From Ashinkailepas kermadecensis (lineage: Eukaryota; Arthropoda; Thecostraca; Neolepadidae), in the NCBI GenBank assembly GCA_034440615.1, contig JAOTOM010003956.1, positions 62,001 to 126,000 of the forward strand: a stretch of DNA of 64,000 nucleotides, written 5' to 3'. A program made the translations under genes and the position numbers. A model generated the notes under the pieces. It did no database searches and was not told the origin of the DNA. It saw only the letters and a list, made by a program, of their open reading frames with translations. Shown here piece after piece: positions 22,971 through 34,055 of the stretch (positions are counted from its first letter, which is position 1; each line of letters opens with the position of its first letter).

Positions 22971-25170
22971 TTTGCAAGAGATGACACAAATCATTAGGCA
23001 TTCACTTTTACCTGTGTGAAAATGGACTTTTTTCCTTTTTGCATGGCTAAATACTGAAGAGAACATTTATCACGAGCCATCAAGACCACAATACCAGTGT
23101 GCATCTGCGATTCTCATACCGGTAGGTACAATGCATTCTCTGAGTGTTCGATAGCGTTATGTGGCCACAGGAGTCTGCGACACATGCACGACAATGGAAC
23201 TTAGCCCCGCTGTTCACTAACCTCTCATTGTCATAGGACGCCTACTTTAATCTACTGGAAGAAGATCATTTGTCCAATAAAGTGCAAAGCATTTGCTGGT
23301 GATGAACCGATCAAAATGCTGGAATATGCGTTTCTAGATCCTGGTTTCTTTGTAGATTGCTCTTGTTGCTTCTGAATTATCCTTGTTTCTTTCTAGATCT
23401 TGGCCCTTGCAAAGTTGGCAATAGTAGCTGCAGCACTCTTCACCAAGCAATACTAAGTAGCTTTTGGTACACATTCCATTAGTATGTTTACTAGCTCGTG
23501 TTCCGCCTTCTGTGAAATCATGACGGGGTAATATAACATTGCTTCCGTTTATTTCCCAGTGGGGCATGCTGCAAACATAATTTGCCAGTCATGGTGACAA
23601 ATTAGCTGTTCTGGAAATCTGGGACATCTTGATATTTCACACCTGCAAGCATATTTTGTTTCAATCTTCCAAAACGTAGCAAACGTAGCATCCGTGGCCA
23701 CCGCCCAACAGGAAGAAAAGATGCTAATGAAAAAGGAAAGAAACAAGTGGGAAATTAACACCAGAGAAAATGGTATTTGTCTTAGAAGACGGAAATCGTA
23801 TGGTCAGATATGCCTTAAGTATGTAAAATATTTGGCGCGATCTTCGACAAATTACTAGACGGATGGTCAAATTGCAAGTTTCCAGCCAAATAATGCGTGC
23901 AAGGATTCGCCGAACATAGTGCAACACATTTACTCTGCCTCCATATCGCTTGCCTGTTAGCACCAAGCTTTATATTTCCCTCTGAGGATGCTCGTTTCCC
24001 TGCAGCTGCCATATCAGCCACTGCAGATGTCTGCTCAATTCTCGTTCAATCTGCACTATGGTGCCATTTCTCCAACTGTTGTTCACATTGGTGCCGCCAG
24101 ATAGCTAGCACGGCTCTCAGTTTCCTCGCTATCTGCTTCGACGACGTCTACGACATTTTTTTCGCCACGGATTTAGCTACCTGTTTACTGCTCCAGTCTT
24201 TTCCTTTGCTGCTTCTATCTGCTTGCACACAACAGGTTTTCAACAATAATTCCTCCTCTAGCTGTAGCGTATTTTGCGCTGTTGAACTGGATGCATTTAT
24301 GCGCTCTTTCACTTCTTCCTCTCTTTTTCTGAGAATCGCATGCTACATTCGCAAAAAAATCAGGAATTGGCCATTTGAGATGGGGGAGGGGTGACGAAAT
24401 ATGTTATCACACTTAAGGTCTGGGAGGGAAACTGCTCCCTCTGCCCCTCCCGCTGGAATATGGGTGCAGAACATATACTCCTACCGGACGTTCACGCCAA
24501 ACCCCCAATCAATTTTAATAAGCCATGTCCGAGTAGCCCTGGTCATAGGCTAGCTGCCCACCAAATTATGTGGCCGGAGCACAAACCGTTCGAAACTCTG
24601 AGGTGCTCCATTCAAAGTGGACGCACGTGCTTGAGCGGCACAAGGTATACCCCGCTCTATCGCCGAGCACAGTAGCCGCTGATCAAACGTTTGCCACATG
24701 TGCCAACCAAATTTCGATGTTATGTTACCTAAATTCCGGTGTTTTGGTAACCAAATTTCGGTGTTGGCGACAGTTCTTTCGAACCATTTGTTCGCGGTCC
24801 AGACGAGGTTTCCGCAGATATCACAAGCTGCAGAATTCTCACTTCTCTGCGATTGCGTGCTGTTTACCTGCAAACTCTGATTGGTGTCCGACTGCGATGA
24901 GTTTGAATACGCTGTTGTTCTTCAGACACGGCGACATACTTTCTTCCAGATTATTTTTTTAGAAGAAAATTGCACAAAACACCCCAGGATGTGGAAAAAG
25001 TGTGTGTGTCGCAGCAAATGGCCCGTCTCATCTTGCACGTGCACACATAAGGCAGAAGTAGTCTCTCACTCTCCCCTCTGTTTCCCTCTGTCCCTACTCT
25101 ACCCCTTCCTCTGGCCCTCCCATCTCCTTACCTTCCCTTCGCCAGAACTTCGTGCCCAGACTACAGCAGG

Positions 25171-26180
25171 CCCCGCCAGGAGTGTCCAGACTGTGGCAGG
25201 CCCCGCCAGGAGTGTCTAGACTGTGGCAGGCCCCGCCAGGAGTGTCCAGACTGTGGCAGGCCCCGCCAGGAGTGTCCAGACTGTGGCAGGCCCCGCCAGG
25301 AGTGTCCAGACTGTGGCAGGCCCCGCCAGGAGTGTCCAGACTGTGGCAGGCCCCGCCAGGAGTGTCCAGACTGTGGCAGGCCCCGCCAGGAGTGTCCAGA
25401 CTGTGGCAGGCCCCGCCAGGAGTGTCCAGACCGTCGCAGGCCCCACCAGGAGTGTCCAGACTGTGGCAGGCCCCACCAGGAGTGTCCAGACTGTGGCAGG
25501 CCCCGTCAGGAGTGTCCAGACTGTGGCAGGCCCCGCCAGGAGTGTCCAGACCGTCGCAGGCCCCGCCAGGAGTGTCCAGACTGTGGCAGGCCCCGCCAGG
25601 AGTGTCCAGACCGTCGCAGGCCCCACCAGGAGTGTCCAGACTGTGGCATGCTCCGCCAGGAGTGTCCAGACTGTGGCAGGCCCCGCCAGGAGTGTCCAGA
25701 CTGTGGCAGGCCCCACCAGGAGTGTCCAGACTGTGGCAGGCCCCGCCAGGAGTGTCCAGACCGTCGCAGGCCCCGCCAGGAGTGTCCAGACTGTGGCAGG
25801 CCCCGCCAGGAGTGTCCAGACTGTGGCAGGCCCCGCCAGGAGTGTCCAGACTGTGGCAGGCCCCGCCAGGAGTGTCCAGACTGTGGCAGACCCCGCCAGG
25901 AGTGTCCAGACTGTGGCAGGCCCCGCCAGGAGTGTCCAGACTGTGGCAGGCCCCGCCAGGAGTGTCCAGACCGTCGCAGGCCCCGCCAGGAGTGTCCAGA
26001 CTGTGGCAGGCCCCGCCAGGAGTGTCCAGACCGTCGCAGGCCCCGCCAGGAGTGTCCAGACTGTGGCAGGCCCCGCCAGGAGTGTCCAGACCGTCGCAGG
26101 CCCCGCCAGGAGTGTCCAGACCGTCACAGGCCCCGCCAGGAGTGTCCAGACCGTCGCAGACCCCACCAGGAATGTCCAGA
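25171..26180 (+). repeat. 30-bp minisatellite, about 34 copies, two unit variants
   Basis: The unit is CCCCGCCAGGAGTGTCCAGA followed by CTGTGGCAGG (variant A) or CCGTCGCAGG (variant B). B copies start at 25411, 25531, 25591, 25741, 25951, 26011, 26071, 26101 and 26131. The first eight copies are all A and the last three full copies are all B. The unit length is a multiple of three, so long repeat frames are open on both strands (decapeptides such as CPDCGRPRQE or LDTPGGACHS). There is no independent evidence of translation. Confidence 0.97.
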
Positions 26181-26660
26181 CTACGTGTGGTGTGCTCTGC
26201 GGAGGCGCCGATCGACTGACGTATCGACCAGTTTGTAGCGTGACTCGGGATAGTGCCGGCCGGCGCCAACATCACAAATAGTTGCGGCACCACCATCACA
26301 AGCAACAAACAGGACAAGCCCGGACTGGCCTGGGCTACGTCACTACGTCTGCTGATCGAACGCCATTTGAGCCGTGCAATAAACCACCAGATACAAATCA
26401 CACAAATCAGTGTACGGAGATACAGCTGGTGTGTGTGAACACATGCTGTGATGCCGTGCCTCTTTGGGCACGGGCCGGCGGCAATGACTTGGGGGTGGGC
26501 TGGTTGCCAGTTGTGGACGAAGTTTACGTTTGGGAATGCGTCCTGTAATCCTGTATCCACAAATCTACCACGCATCATCTGTCATCCATCCACTAATCTG
26601 CGGCTTAGTCATACAATGGATGTGCTTAACGGGACGCGTTGCGTTGTTGTTGTTAATACA
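26181..26660. other. No recognised feature
   Basis: Unique-looking sequence between two arrays. Confidence 0.5.
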
Positions 26661-26748
26661 GGTGAGGTGTGTGTGCGTGTACGGATGGGATGTGTGTACG
26701 GGTGGGGTGTGTGTGTATACGGGTGGTGGTGGTGTGTGTGTGTGTGTA

Positions 26749-26831
<83 letters not shown>

Positions 26832-26905
26832 TGGGTGTGTGTACGGGTGGGGTGTGGGTGTACGGGTGGGATATGTGTGTGTGTGTACGGGTGGGTGTGT
26901 GTGTA

Positions 26906-26936
<31 letters not shown>

Positions 26937-27330
26937 GGCGGGATGAGTGTGTACGGGTGGGGTGTGTGTGTACGGGTGGGGTGTGTGTATTTGTGTTTGT
27001 CGTGTGTGTATTTGTGTGTAACGTGGGTGGGTAGGTGTGTGTATTTATGTGTGTCGTGGGTGGGTAGGTGTGTGTATTTGTGTGTGTCGTGGGTGGGTAG
27101 GTGTGCGTATTTGTATGTTGTGGGTGGGTAGGTGTGTGTATTTGTGTGTTTCGCGGGTCGGTAGGTATGTATATTTGTCTGCCATGGGTGGGTATGTGCT
27201 CATGTTTATGCATGGATAGGTATGTGCATCGGCGGGTATGTACGTGTGTTTGGATGTGTATGCGTAGATAGTCATGTTTGTCTATGTGCGATGGGCGGAT
27301 AGGTGTGCGTTAGTGTGTGTATAGCCAGTA
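26661..27330 (+). repeat. (GT)n microsatellite plus degenerate GT-rich minisatellite
   Basis: A pure (TG)n run occupies about 26752-26830, with GTACGGGTGGGGTGTG words on either side. From about 27000 to 27200 a ~31-bp unit with GTCGTGGGTGGGTAGGTGTG recurs about six times with decay. Confidence 0.95.
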
Positions 27331-27621
27331 AGTGTGTATTATGCGTGTATTGATAGTGGACAGGTAGATGCACGCGCTGGTGTGCACGATAGCGTGGATA
27401 CATCACCTTCACTCCAGCCGTGTTGTTGCATCGGTCCTGTGAACACGGATTAAACACTCCATGTAAGTAGATTGAGAAGGCCAGATTTGCATCGCTGTGA
27501 AACACTATTGGTAAATTTCATTAAGGACGCAGTTTTCACTCCGCAGCTCCAAATATGTCTCAGCCTCAAACAGACCCGGTAACGGGGCTCAGTCAGCCTG
27601 GAACTTCCATCTGCTGGGTGT

Positions 27622-27712
27622 CCGTGTGATACCGTCCGTGTGCTACCGTCCTTGTGATACCGTCCATGTGATACCACCTGTGCGATACCATCTGTGTGAT
27701 ACCGCTTCCATT
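27622..27712 (+). repeat. 14- to 16-bp minisatellite, about 6 copies
   Basis: The unit is close to GTGTGATACCGTCC, with substitutions in each copy. Confidence 0.9.
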
Positions 27713-27825
27713 GGGCACCCATCGGCTTATTGCAGTTGGCTGGTCACACGCAGCCAGACTTCGTGACAGCCAGACCCTGGCGATGGAATCCATCACATCG
27801 CAGCTGCCAGCGTTGGAACACGCAC

Positions 27826-27921
27826 ACATGCACACACACACACACACACACACACACACCAATCTTAGCTACTGTTGCTAAAACACGAACATGCACTTGA
27901 TGCAGCTACTGGTACTGGAAC
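27826..27921 (+). repeat. Left part of a split ~37-bp tandem array, with (CA)n
   Basis: Degenerate copies contain GGAACACGCACACA, a (CA)n run, TTAGCTACTG and GCAGCTACTGGTACTGGAAC. The same unit resumes at 44570-44875, after the 16.6 kb insertion. The last eight bases, ACTGGAAC (27914-27921), are the left target-site duplicate. Confidence 0.8.
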
Positions 27922-28580
27922 CAGTGGCGTCGCCACGAAATTCTTCCAGGGGGGGCAAGGTCGAAAGGGGGCCTCCTGTTCCCCGAAAGGGGGCCTCCAT
28001 TGTGTTAGGGTCTCATATTGTTTTTAGGCTCTTATACTATGGTTCGAGGATGGGGAACATGATTTCATATTGGTTTTTGTTTGTTCTTGGCATGGTGCAT
28101 CATTTACTCAAAACGTAATAGCACTAATCATTTTCGCTGAAAACTGGGCCATACCAGGGTATAAATAAGTAATATTTGGATAAATACATAAGTGCCAAAA
28201 CAAACCATCGTCTCAATGCTTTCTCGAATCTTCCCGCTGGCCTCTAGATTGCAGCGAGCTGGCGGGGCTGGTGCTAAGCATATCTTACAGATATCTCCCA
28301 TTGATCAACCCACTTTTAAGTCCTCCAAGTCTAACTGAATATAGCTAGATTCATCACTACTGTTATTTATTCCCACCAGCTTGATGTCATAAGCAAAGCT
28401 TGAACGACCATTTCTCAGTCCAAGGACGACAATTTCGTAAAGGTGACAACGAGAAGTGGATTGCATTGTTTTTTTTAGCGTCCTCTTAGGAATTTGTTTA
28501 TTTTCATAACATTTGGTGCTGGCTGCAAGGCAACTGTCACACGAGCTAAAATATATCCTCAGCGAATAAATTCACGGCAA
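27922..28580 (+). repeat. Transposon left-end repeat, copy 1 (659 bp)
   Basis: Nearly identical to 33397-34055 over its whole length, with only scattered substitutions (for example CTC versus AAT near 28480). It starts CAGTGGCGTCGCCAC and then a G-rich stretch, and ends AATTCACGGCAA. Beyond the end, copy 1 continues into LINE sequence while copy 2 does not. Confidence 0.95.
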
Positions 28581-29650
28581 TATTTAGGTCCCGCCGAAAA
28601 GCGAACCGGGCTTACCATAGCTTTACGCATTAAAACATTTTCTGCACAACTCCAATACAACATTCCACATATTACTGCTCTTTCTCCACCAACTACACCA
28701 CCGTGGCAGATGACCGAAAGACATATTTTCTATCTCACCACCACTCCAAAATTACAGCTTTGTCCAGAATGCGCCAAACAAAAATTCCACCAGTTTCGTT
28801 CTCGTTATCGCCATGTTCCTTTTGTTTTCACCGACGGATCCAAAGACGCAAATTACACAGGAAATGCCATTGTTTTCCGGTACATACACAAAACAACATC
28901 GCCTGCCAAACGGGACCTCCATTTTCATCGCCGAATTGCACGCCATTCTCACTGCCCTTCGCTATGTCCGCAACCGTTCAATTTGTCACCCCATGCGCCA
29001 TTTCGTCATTTGTTCCGACTCAAAATCTGTTCTTCAATCTCTTTCTTCACTTTTCTTTTCGCACCATTGCCATATTTCCATTTATGACACACTTGAAACA
29101 CTTCATCTGATGGGCATGAAGGTCCGTTTCCTGTGGGTGCCCAGTCACTGTGGCATCCCAGGAAACGAGGAAGCAGATCATTTCGCCAGACAATCATTAC
29201 AATTACCAAACATCACAGAAATCCCACTACATTTTGACGCCATCAAATCAACAATACGACAGAACATTCGACATTTTTGGAACCACCAATGGACTGAAAC
29301 CACAAACTACACACAATTACGTCTCATCAAACCTGTCATCGAAAACTGGACCACATCATTTAAAAAACAGACAAGAAGAAAAAGTTATATCACGGCTCCG
29401 CATAGGTCACACTTTTCTCACCCATCGATATATTTACACTGCTTCACCACGACCTTCATGCCCATCATGCAACACTCATCTTACCGTTTCACATATTCTC
29501 CTACACTGTCAACAATGCCATGAACATCGAAAAACATTTACCAACTACTGCCGTATACACAACATCCCCTTTTCTCTGCCTACACTATTAGGGGATATAC
29601 ACCCTTTTCTCGTCAATCTCCTTTTCATTTTTCTCCGAAAAACCAACTGA
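28560..29650 (+). pseudogene. I-type LINE fragment: RNase H domain and CCHC-like tail
   Basis: This is the 3' part of a non-LTR retrotransposon ORF2. A PPW motif (TTPPWQM, about 28700) precedes an RNase H domain. All four acidic residues can be seen: the Asp in FTDGSK (28840), the Glu in IAELHAI (28930), the Asp in CSDSKS (29018) and the Asp in NEEAD (29175). WVPSHCGIPGNEEADHFA is the typical RNase H block. The C-terminal CPSCNTHLTVSHILLHC segment (29458-29510) is the usual cysteine/histidine end of I-clade LINEs. The frame ends at the stop near 29650. Two frameshifts, near 28890 and 29370, break the product. The 3' UTR to about 29770 has GGCCTGAGCAGGCCGAAGTG, a small hairpin. No reverse transcriptase remains, so the copy is 5'-truncated. 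Confidence 0.85.
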
Positions 29651-29778
29651 CTTCAGGACTTGTAAATTGACTTTTAGAACAAAATATTTTCTCTCTCTCT
29701 CTATTTCTATTCACGGCACGAAATGGCCTGAGCAGGCCGAAGTGCCTAACATAATACAAGCAAAAAGCATGCTTGGGG

Positions 29779-29940
29779 GGCGTCGGTAGCTCAGTGGTTA
29801 AGCTGAGCTTCTGGCATGCCGGAGGTACTGGGTGATATTCTCCGCGATGCCCACCCTTCCTGCCAGGGTGAGAGGCAGGTGACGCCATATGGCCTCAGCT
29901 GCTGAGTGCGTCGTAAAGCCACAATCCATATCCATACATA
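29779..29940 (+). repeat. tRNA-derived SINE-like repeat
   Basis: GTCGGTAGCTCAGTGGTTAAGC contains a perfect RNA polymerase III A box (TAGCTCAGTGG) like a tRNA 5' half. The expected B box, near GGTACTGGGTGATATTC, is degenerate. The 3' part has GAGTGCGTCGTAAAGCC and CATATCCATA-type ends. It cannot fold as a true tRNA, so a SINE is more likely than a tRNA gene. Confidence 0.55.
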
Positions 29941-30089
29941 TTCTGCTTGGGGTGGGGGCAAATACATTAGTGAGGTGACGAAATCAATGAGCGAAGGGGC
30001 CAGTGGCCCCGTTAGCGTGCACAAAGGGACACCCAGTTTGGTACTCTGGTAATGTTGTCATTTTCTCTGATAAGTCTGAAAATAAGGAC

Positions 30090-30660
30090 CTGGACCCCTG
30101 GCTCGGTGAGAGATCTCCAGTCTTGCTTTGGGATATCTACATATGCATATGTCCAGTACCAGATCAGAGCGTTGAGCGATATCACCGCAGTTCTTTAGTG
30201 CGGTGAAGTGTCGCTCAGCCGACAAGACAGCACAGTACGTGGACGCTGAAGTGACGACGAGGCCTCCGTTGTCCCGCAAGTTCATCAGATGCATGACTTC
30301 AAGCGGTGGACGGTCCTTTTTATTGCACAGCACTGCTCCAACGCACGCGGTACATTTCACACCACGCTCCTCCACCAGTTTACGGCACACATACCCAGCG
30401 ATGTACCCGACTCCACGAATGCAGAGCAGATACCTCCCATCTCCAGGGCATGCTGTACGACTGCTGGCATCGGCTTGCCTTCGCCCTCCTGACCCCGTTG
30501 ACGCGTTGCACGCCGAATGTCCAGCAGACCGAGGTCGTTGCCGTCCTGTGCTCGCAGTTCCCTGTGGCTGGTGGTGAATTTAAGTTGTGCAGGGTGAGAC
30601 GTCGCATGGCTTGGCGCAGCTGTTCGGCCTTGGGGTTGTTGTTGTAGGTACCCTCATATT
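30090..30660 (-). pseudogene. P-element (THAP9-like) transposase fragment
   Basis: Read on the minus strand, the fragment starts with TYNNNPKAEQLRQAMRRL (about 30648-30595) and SPPATGNCEH. After frame changes come YIAGYVCRKLVEERGVKC, TACVGAVL, and then MNLRDNGGLVVTSASTYCA and ERHF, down to about 30165. The NNNP, YI.GYV.RKL, C..C and (K/D)..GGL...S blocks, in this order, are those of the C-terminal half of P-element and THAP9-type transposases. At least two frameshifts separate the blocks (about 30540 and 30410). No THAP DNA-binding domain or terminal repeats were found nearby. This is an inactive relic. Confidence 0.75.
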
Positions 30661-31198
30661 TATGAGAAATTTAGCAATAAAACACTTACAGATGGAGCGA
30701 AATCTGGTTCCCATTATCGCCTTGGTGACCAAGACGCTTGGAACAACCCCATGCACAGCACGATTTTGCCATTTTTCGCCTCTAACTGTCAGACACGCAA
30801 ACCAAGATGGAGCCTCCAAGGCGTGAAACACCGGGAAGGCCCGAGCGATGCCCCTGTGCGGCGCCGTCATGGGATATTTTGTGAAAAGTCTGGACGTATA
30901 TCTAGCTAATATATATAGGTAAATGGTCTCACATGACCATTTTAACGGTCAAGTTCCAATCCAACGCAAATCGGTTTCTTCGGTCGACTCGCATTTTTTA
31001 GTTTTCGCCCAAACCTGCCAAATCTTGCATCAAGCGACAGTTCTTGGTGAACGCTCGATGAACACTTCATACTGAGATATGTCAAGGTCAAACCTCAAAG
31101 TAAGGTTAGCTTGAGTTATTCGATGGCCTCGCGTTCGGTTACTTCACTCAAATTTATATCAAATGGGCGTCATTCGACGTAGCTCTACCAAGCGCAGG
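30661..31198. other. No recognised feature
   Basis: A few CAAGGTCAAACCTCAAAG-like words resemble other interspersed repeats. No gene was recognised. Confidence 0.45.
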
Positions 31199-31226
31199 TC
31201 AATTTATATTCGAAGGACCCTTATAT

Positions 31227-31296
<70 letters not shown>

Positions 31297-31321
31297 ATAC
31301 AGGGGTCCTTCGAATATAAAG
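31199..31321. repeat. (AT)n microsatellite inside a perfect-armed palindrome
   Basis: Arms TTTATATTCGAAGGACCC at about 31203 and its reverse complement at 31303-31320 flank an (AT)n core of about 70 bp, with TTGATAT and ATATCAA at its edges. The whole 120 bp can fold as one long hairpin. It may be a tiny MITE or a microsatellite grown within a palindrome. Confidence 0.9.
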
Positions 31322-31378
31322 TGACCGTAATCCTAGGAGTTTCGGAAGAGTGGGGGGTTCGCTAGGTAGGTAGGGGGA

Positions 31379-31432
31379 CCTCTTCATCCCCCTCCCCAGG
31401 ACGAAATCCTGGCTACGCCACTGGCGCGGTGG
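31379..31432 (-). repeat. Solo DNA-transposon end
   Basis: On the minus strand it begins CAGTGGCGTAGCCAGGATTT, followed by CGTCCTGGGGAGGGGG. This is the widespread CAGTGGCGTAGCC-type terminus, related to but different from the ends at 27922 and 44569. The other end was not located. Confidence 0.6.
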
Positions 31433-32427
31433 AATGTCAAAACGGCTACTAACTCACCCGTACGCAGATGTAAAAGGCACGTGCCCAAATGCAATCAGGC
31501 AAAACACTGCATTCTCCTAATGGGTGTCTTTCAGCCAGCCTTAATGGCCTGCTAGAATGACCGCATTGAGCGTCAACGTCCACCTTGAAAGCGCCGCCAC
31601 ATATATCAGAACAGACGCTGCCATTCTGTCCCGTGGCGGATTTGTACCTCACAAAGGCCGCTCAATGCCCGACGATCAGACGAGGCAAAACCCCGGGCGG
31701 CAGTAACCACCACCCGGCGGCACAACACAGTTAACCATGACTTTGCTGGGGTGCGTTGGCTGGCGGGCATACCATTGTATCCGGTCAAGCCATCAGCAAC
31801 CACGGTGACAGCACTGGCAATGGACATGCCGACACCGCTGCGCCTGATGGATCGGGATAATGAACCCGGCGCTGGACGGGATCGGAATAATGAATCCGGC
31901 GCTGGACGTTTATCAGGCACCAGCCATAGCAGCCAGCTGCAGGCGTAGAACTGAGTAGGGAAGTGTGTGCATATACATTGAGCTTCACATGTACTGCGGG
32001 GAAGGGCAATCGCCGGGTAAATCATGTTAATAACCCACGAGTCAATCGGGCCGTGGGGAATTTTTTGCCCCCACACCTGAGGTTTACGGCGATAAGAGTC
32101 AAACCAAATGAGGCAACAGTTTGGGACTTTTAATACCTTTAAATGAACACCTTGGGTACCTTGTGAAAGAAATTTGACCTCAAGGTCATCTTAGGTTATG
32201 CCCTAATTGCATCATAAAGTCTTCAGTGGGCCCTATTTTTAACGTCATAAACGGTTGCTGGTTGTTATGCCGTACACCCAGACCAACGTATACGGACAGG
32301 TCAATGCAGGTGCAGTTGGTACACCAGAGGTCATTTTGTAATCGTGTCACCTCAACCAGGTTCACCTGGTCATATTCATATGATTCATTTTATTAATGCG
32401 TGATGGCCGCTTAGGAGTGGAAGGGTC
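31433..32427. other. No recognised feature
   Basis: Unique-looking sequence. A 34-bp word with GGATCGGGATAATGAA and CCCGGCGCTGGACG is duplicated at 31850-31910. Confidence 0.45.
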
Positions 32428-33288
32428 GTTGTAAAATCGAAATATCAGCTACCAAAGACATCCTTACCTGTGAGGTCATCATAGTTTAAACATGATGACC
32501 GCTTAGTTGTGGAAAAGTCATAAAGTCATAAAGTGTTAAGGCTTAATAAGAGCCACAGGGGCCCATCTGGGTTAAGCCTGACTAGAAAAGGTACTAGAAA
32601 TGTACATACTCTCACCCCAATCAATCCCTTATCTCAAGTTCCAAGGAAGCTATATATCCCAGCCTATCTAGCACCATTCACTTGCTATTGCATAACACAC
32701 TCAACAATTACAAACTCCTCCCATCATACCCATTGTGTTACCATAGACAGTCTCATCAGTATCACATCCCGAAGGAAGGTGCTGAGTCCACTGCTAGGTA
32801 CACCATATATACAGTTATAAAGCGTTTAGACTTAATAAGAGACCCAAGGGCCCATCCAGTTAAGTCTGTAAATGAAAGATACCATAAGCCTGGTAAAAAG
32901 ACCCTCCCCAACCATCCCACATACTGAAGAAACCAGTCCTCCAATATCCCACACACCTATCAATGCCTGTCTACCCTAGCTATCCAGCCCTATTCCCCTG
33001 ATCTCTCTTAACACATGTGGATTAAATGCCTTATCAATAATTTTCCAACTGCATCCATGCCTGCTTGTAGCGGTCTGTGCTGTGCACACTTACTTAATAT
33101 AAATATCACCCCATCCATCACAAATTAGAACTCAAAAACAAGATTTCCCTGTCTAAAAAAATTGTCCACCCTACTTTTAAATACATTAAACGAGGAACTC
33201 CCCACAACATCAGCAAAAGTCGTTGTGAAATCGAAATATCGGCTGCCAAATACATCCTTACCTGTGGGGTCATCATAGTTTAAACATA
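32428..33288 (-). mobile_element. CR1-like LINE 3' end, flanked by ~66-bp direct repeats
   Basis: A LINE tail lies in minus orientation between two similar ~66-bp segments (32428-32493 and about 33213-33288), both containing AAATCGAAATATC, ACATCCTTACCTGTG and GTCATCATAGTTTAAACAT. The 3' UTR part holds two diverged copies of a TTAATAAGAG/GGGCCCATC block (about 32540-32600 and 32825-32890). The element is collinear with the better preserved plus-strand copy at 54722-55280. Confidence 0.7.
33125..33217 (-). pseudogene. C-terminus of CR1-like LINE ORF2
   Basis: The minus-strand frame reads ADVVGSSSFNVFKSRVDNFF, ending near NLVFEF with a stop at 33125. The VVGSSS.N.FK.R.D.F pattern is the usual last block of CR1/L2-type LINE polyproteins. 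The intact WN.LP block, expected just upstream, is missing. Confidence 0.7.
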
Positions 33289-33396
33289 CAGGAAGTAAAA
33301 TGACTAAAGCAGGATACCTGTATGCGGAGTCCATTTAGAATGTGATTGGTGTTCCTATGCTCGATTTGAAAATTTGAACTTACCTTCAACTTGTAC

Positions 33397-34055
33397 CAGT
33401 GGCGTCGCCACGAAATTCTCCCAGGGGGGGCAAGGTCGGAAGGGGGCCTCCTGTTCCCCGAAAGGGGGCCTCCATTGTGTTAGGGTCTCATATTGTTTTT
33501 AGGCTCTTATACTATGGTTCGAGGATGGGGAACATGATTTCATATTGGTTTTTGTTTGTTCTTGGCATGGTGCATCATTTACTCAAAACGTAATAGCACT
33601 AATCATTTTCGCTGAAAACTGGGCCATACCAGGGTATAAATAAGTAATATTTGGATAAATACATAAGTGCCAAAACAAACCATCGTCTCAATGCTTTCTC
33701 GAATCTTCCCGCTGGCCTCTAGATTGCAGCGAGCTGGCGGGGCTGGTGCTAAGCATATCTTACAGATATCTCCCATTGATCAACCCACTTTTAAGTCCTC
33801 CAAGTCTAACTGAATATAGCTAGATTCATCACTACTGTTATTTATTCCTACCAGCTTGATGTCATAAGCAAAGCTTGAACGACCATTTATCAGTCCAAGG
33901 ACGACAATTTCGTAAAGGTGACAACGAGAAGTGGATTGCATTGTTTTTTTTAGCGTAATCTTAGGAATTTGTTTATTTTTATAACATTTGGTGCTGGCTG
34001 CAAGGCAACTGTCACACGAGCTAAAATATATCCTCAGCGAATAAATTCACGGCAA
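33397..34055 (+). repeat. Transposon left-end repeat, copy 2 (659 bp)
   Basis: Nearly identical to 27922-28580. It starts CAGTGGCGTCGCCAC after the octamer ACTTGTAC. No matching right end with that octamer was found. High identity implies recent transposition or segmental duplication compared with the decayed neighbours. Confidence 0.93.

Larger units (their letters stand above)
17173..25170. other. Long, mostly unique, probably intronic region
   Basis: Eight kilobases with few repeats: a (CCCTTTA)n patch, one transposon-end relic and one small duplication, listed separately. A minus-strand frame at about 24310-24050 reads as a Glu/Lys-rich helical segment with one stop but no recognised domain. 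No other exon could be supported. Confidence 0.5.

Noticed and set aside
23897..24394. 165-codon plus-strand frame, and a helical minus-strand frame in the same place
   Set aside because: Neither has a recognisable domain. The minus frame contains a stop, and no splice or conservation evidence is available.
24969..25060. Another EB-type exon after TTTTTTTAG with CxC cysteines
   Set aside because: Only five cysteines with the wrong spacing, and no GT donor at a sensible place.
25171..26180. CRISPR-like direct repeats
   Set aside because: Units abut with no unique spacers, and the sequence is eukaryotic.
25094..26578. Frames of 316-494 codons, including CPDCGRPRQE repeats that look like zinc ribbons
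   Set aside because: The 30-bp unit is a multiple of three and has no stop in most frames on both strands, so open frames are expected. The unique flanks of the frames have no recognisable domain.
29779..29855. Functional tRNA gene
   Set aside because: The A box is good, but the B box and acceptor stem are not; it fits a SINE better.
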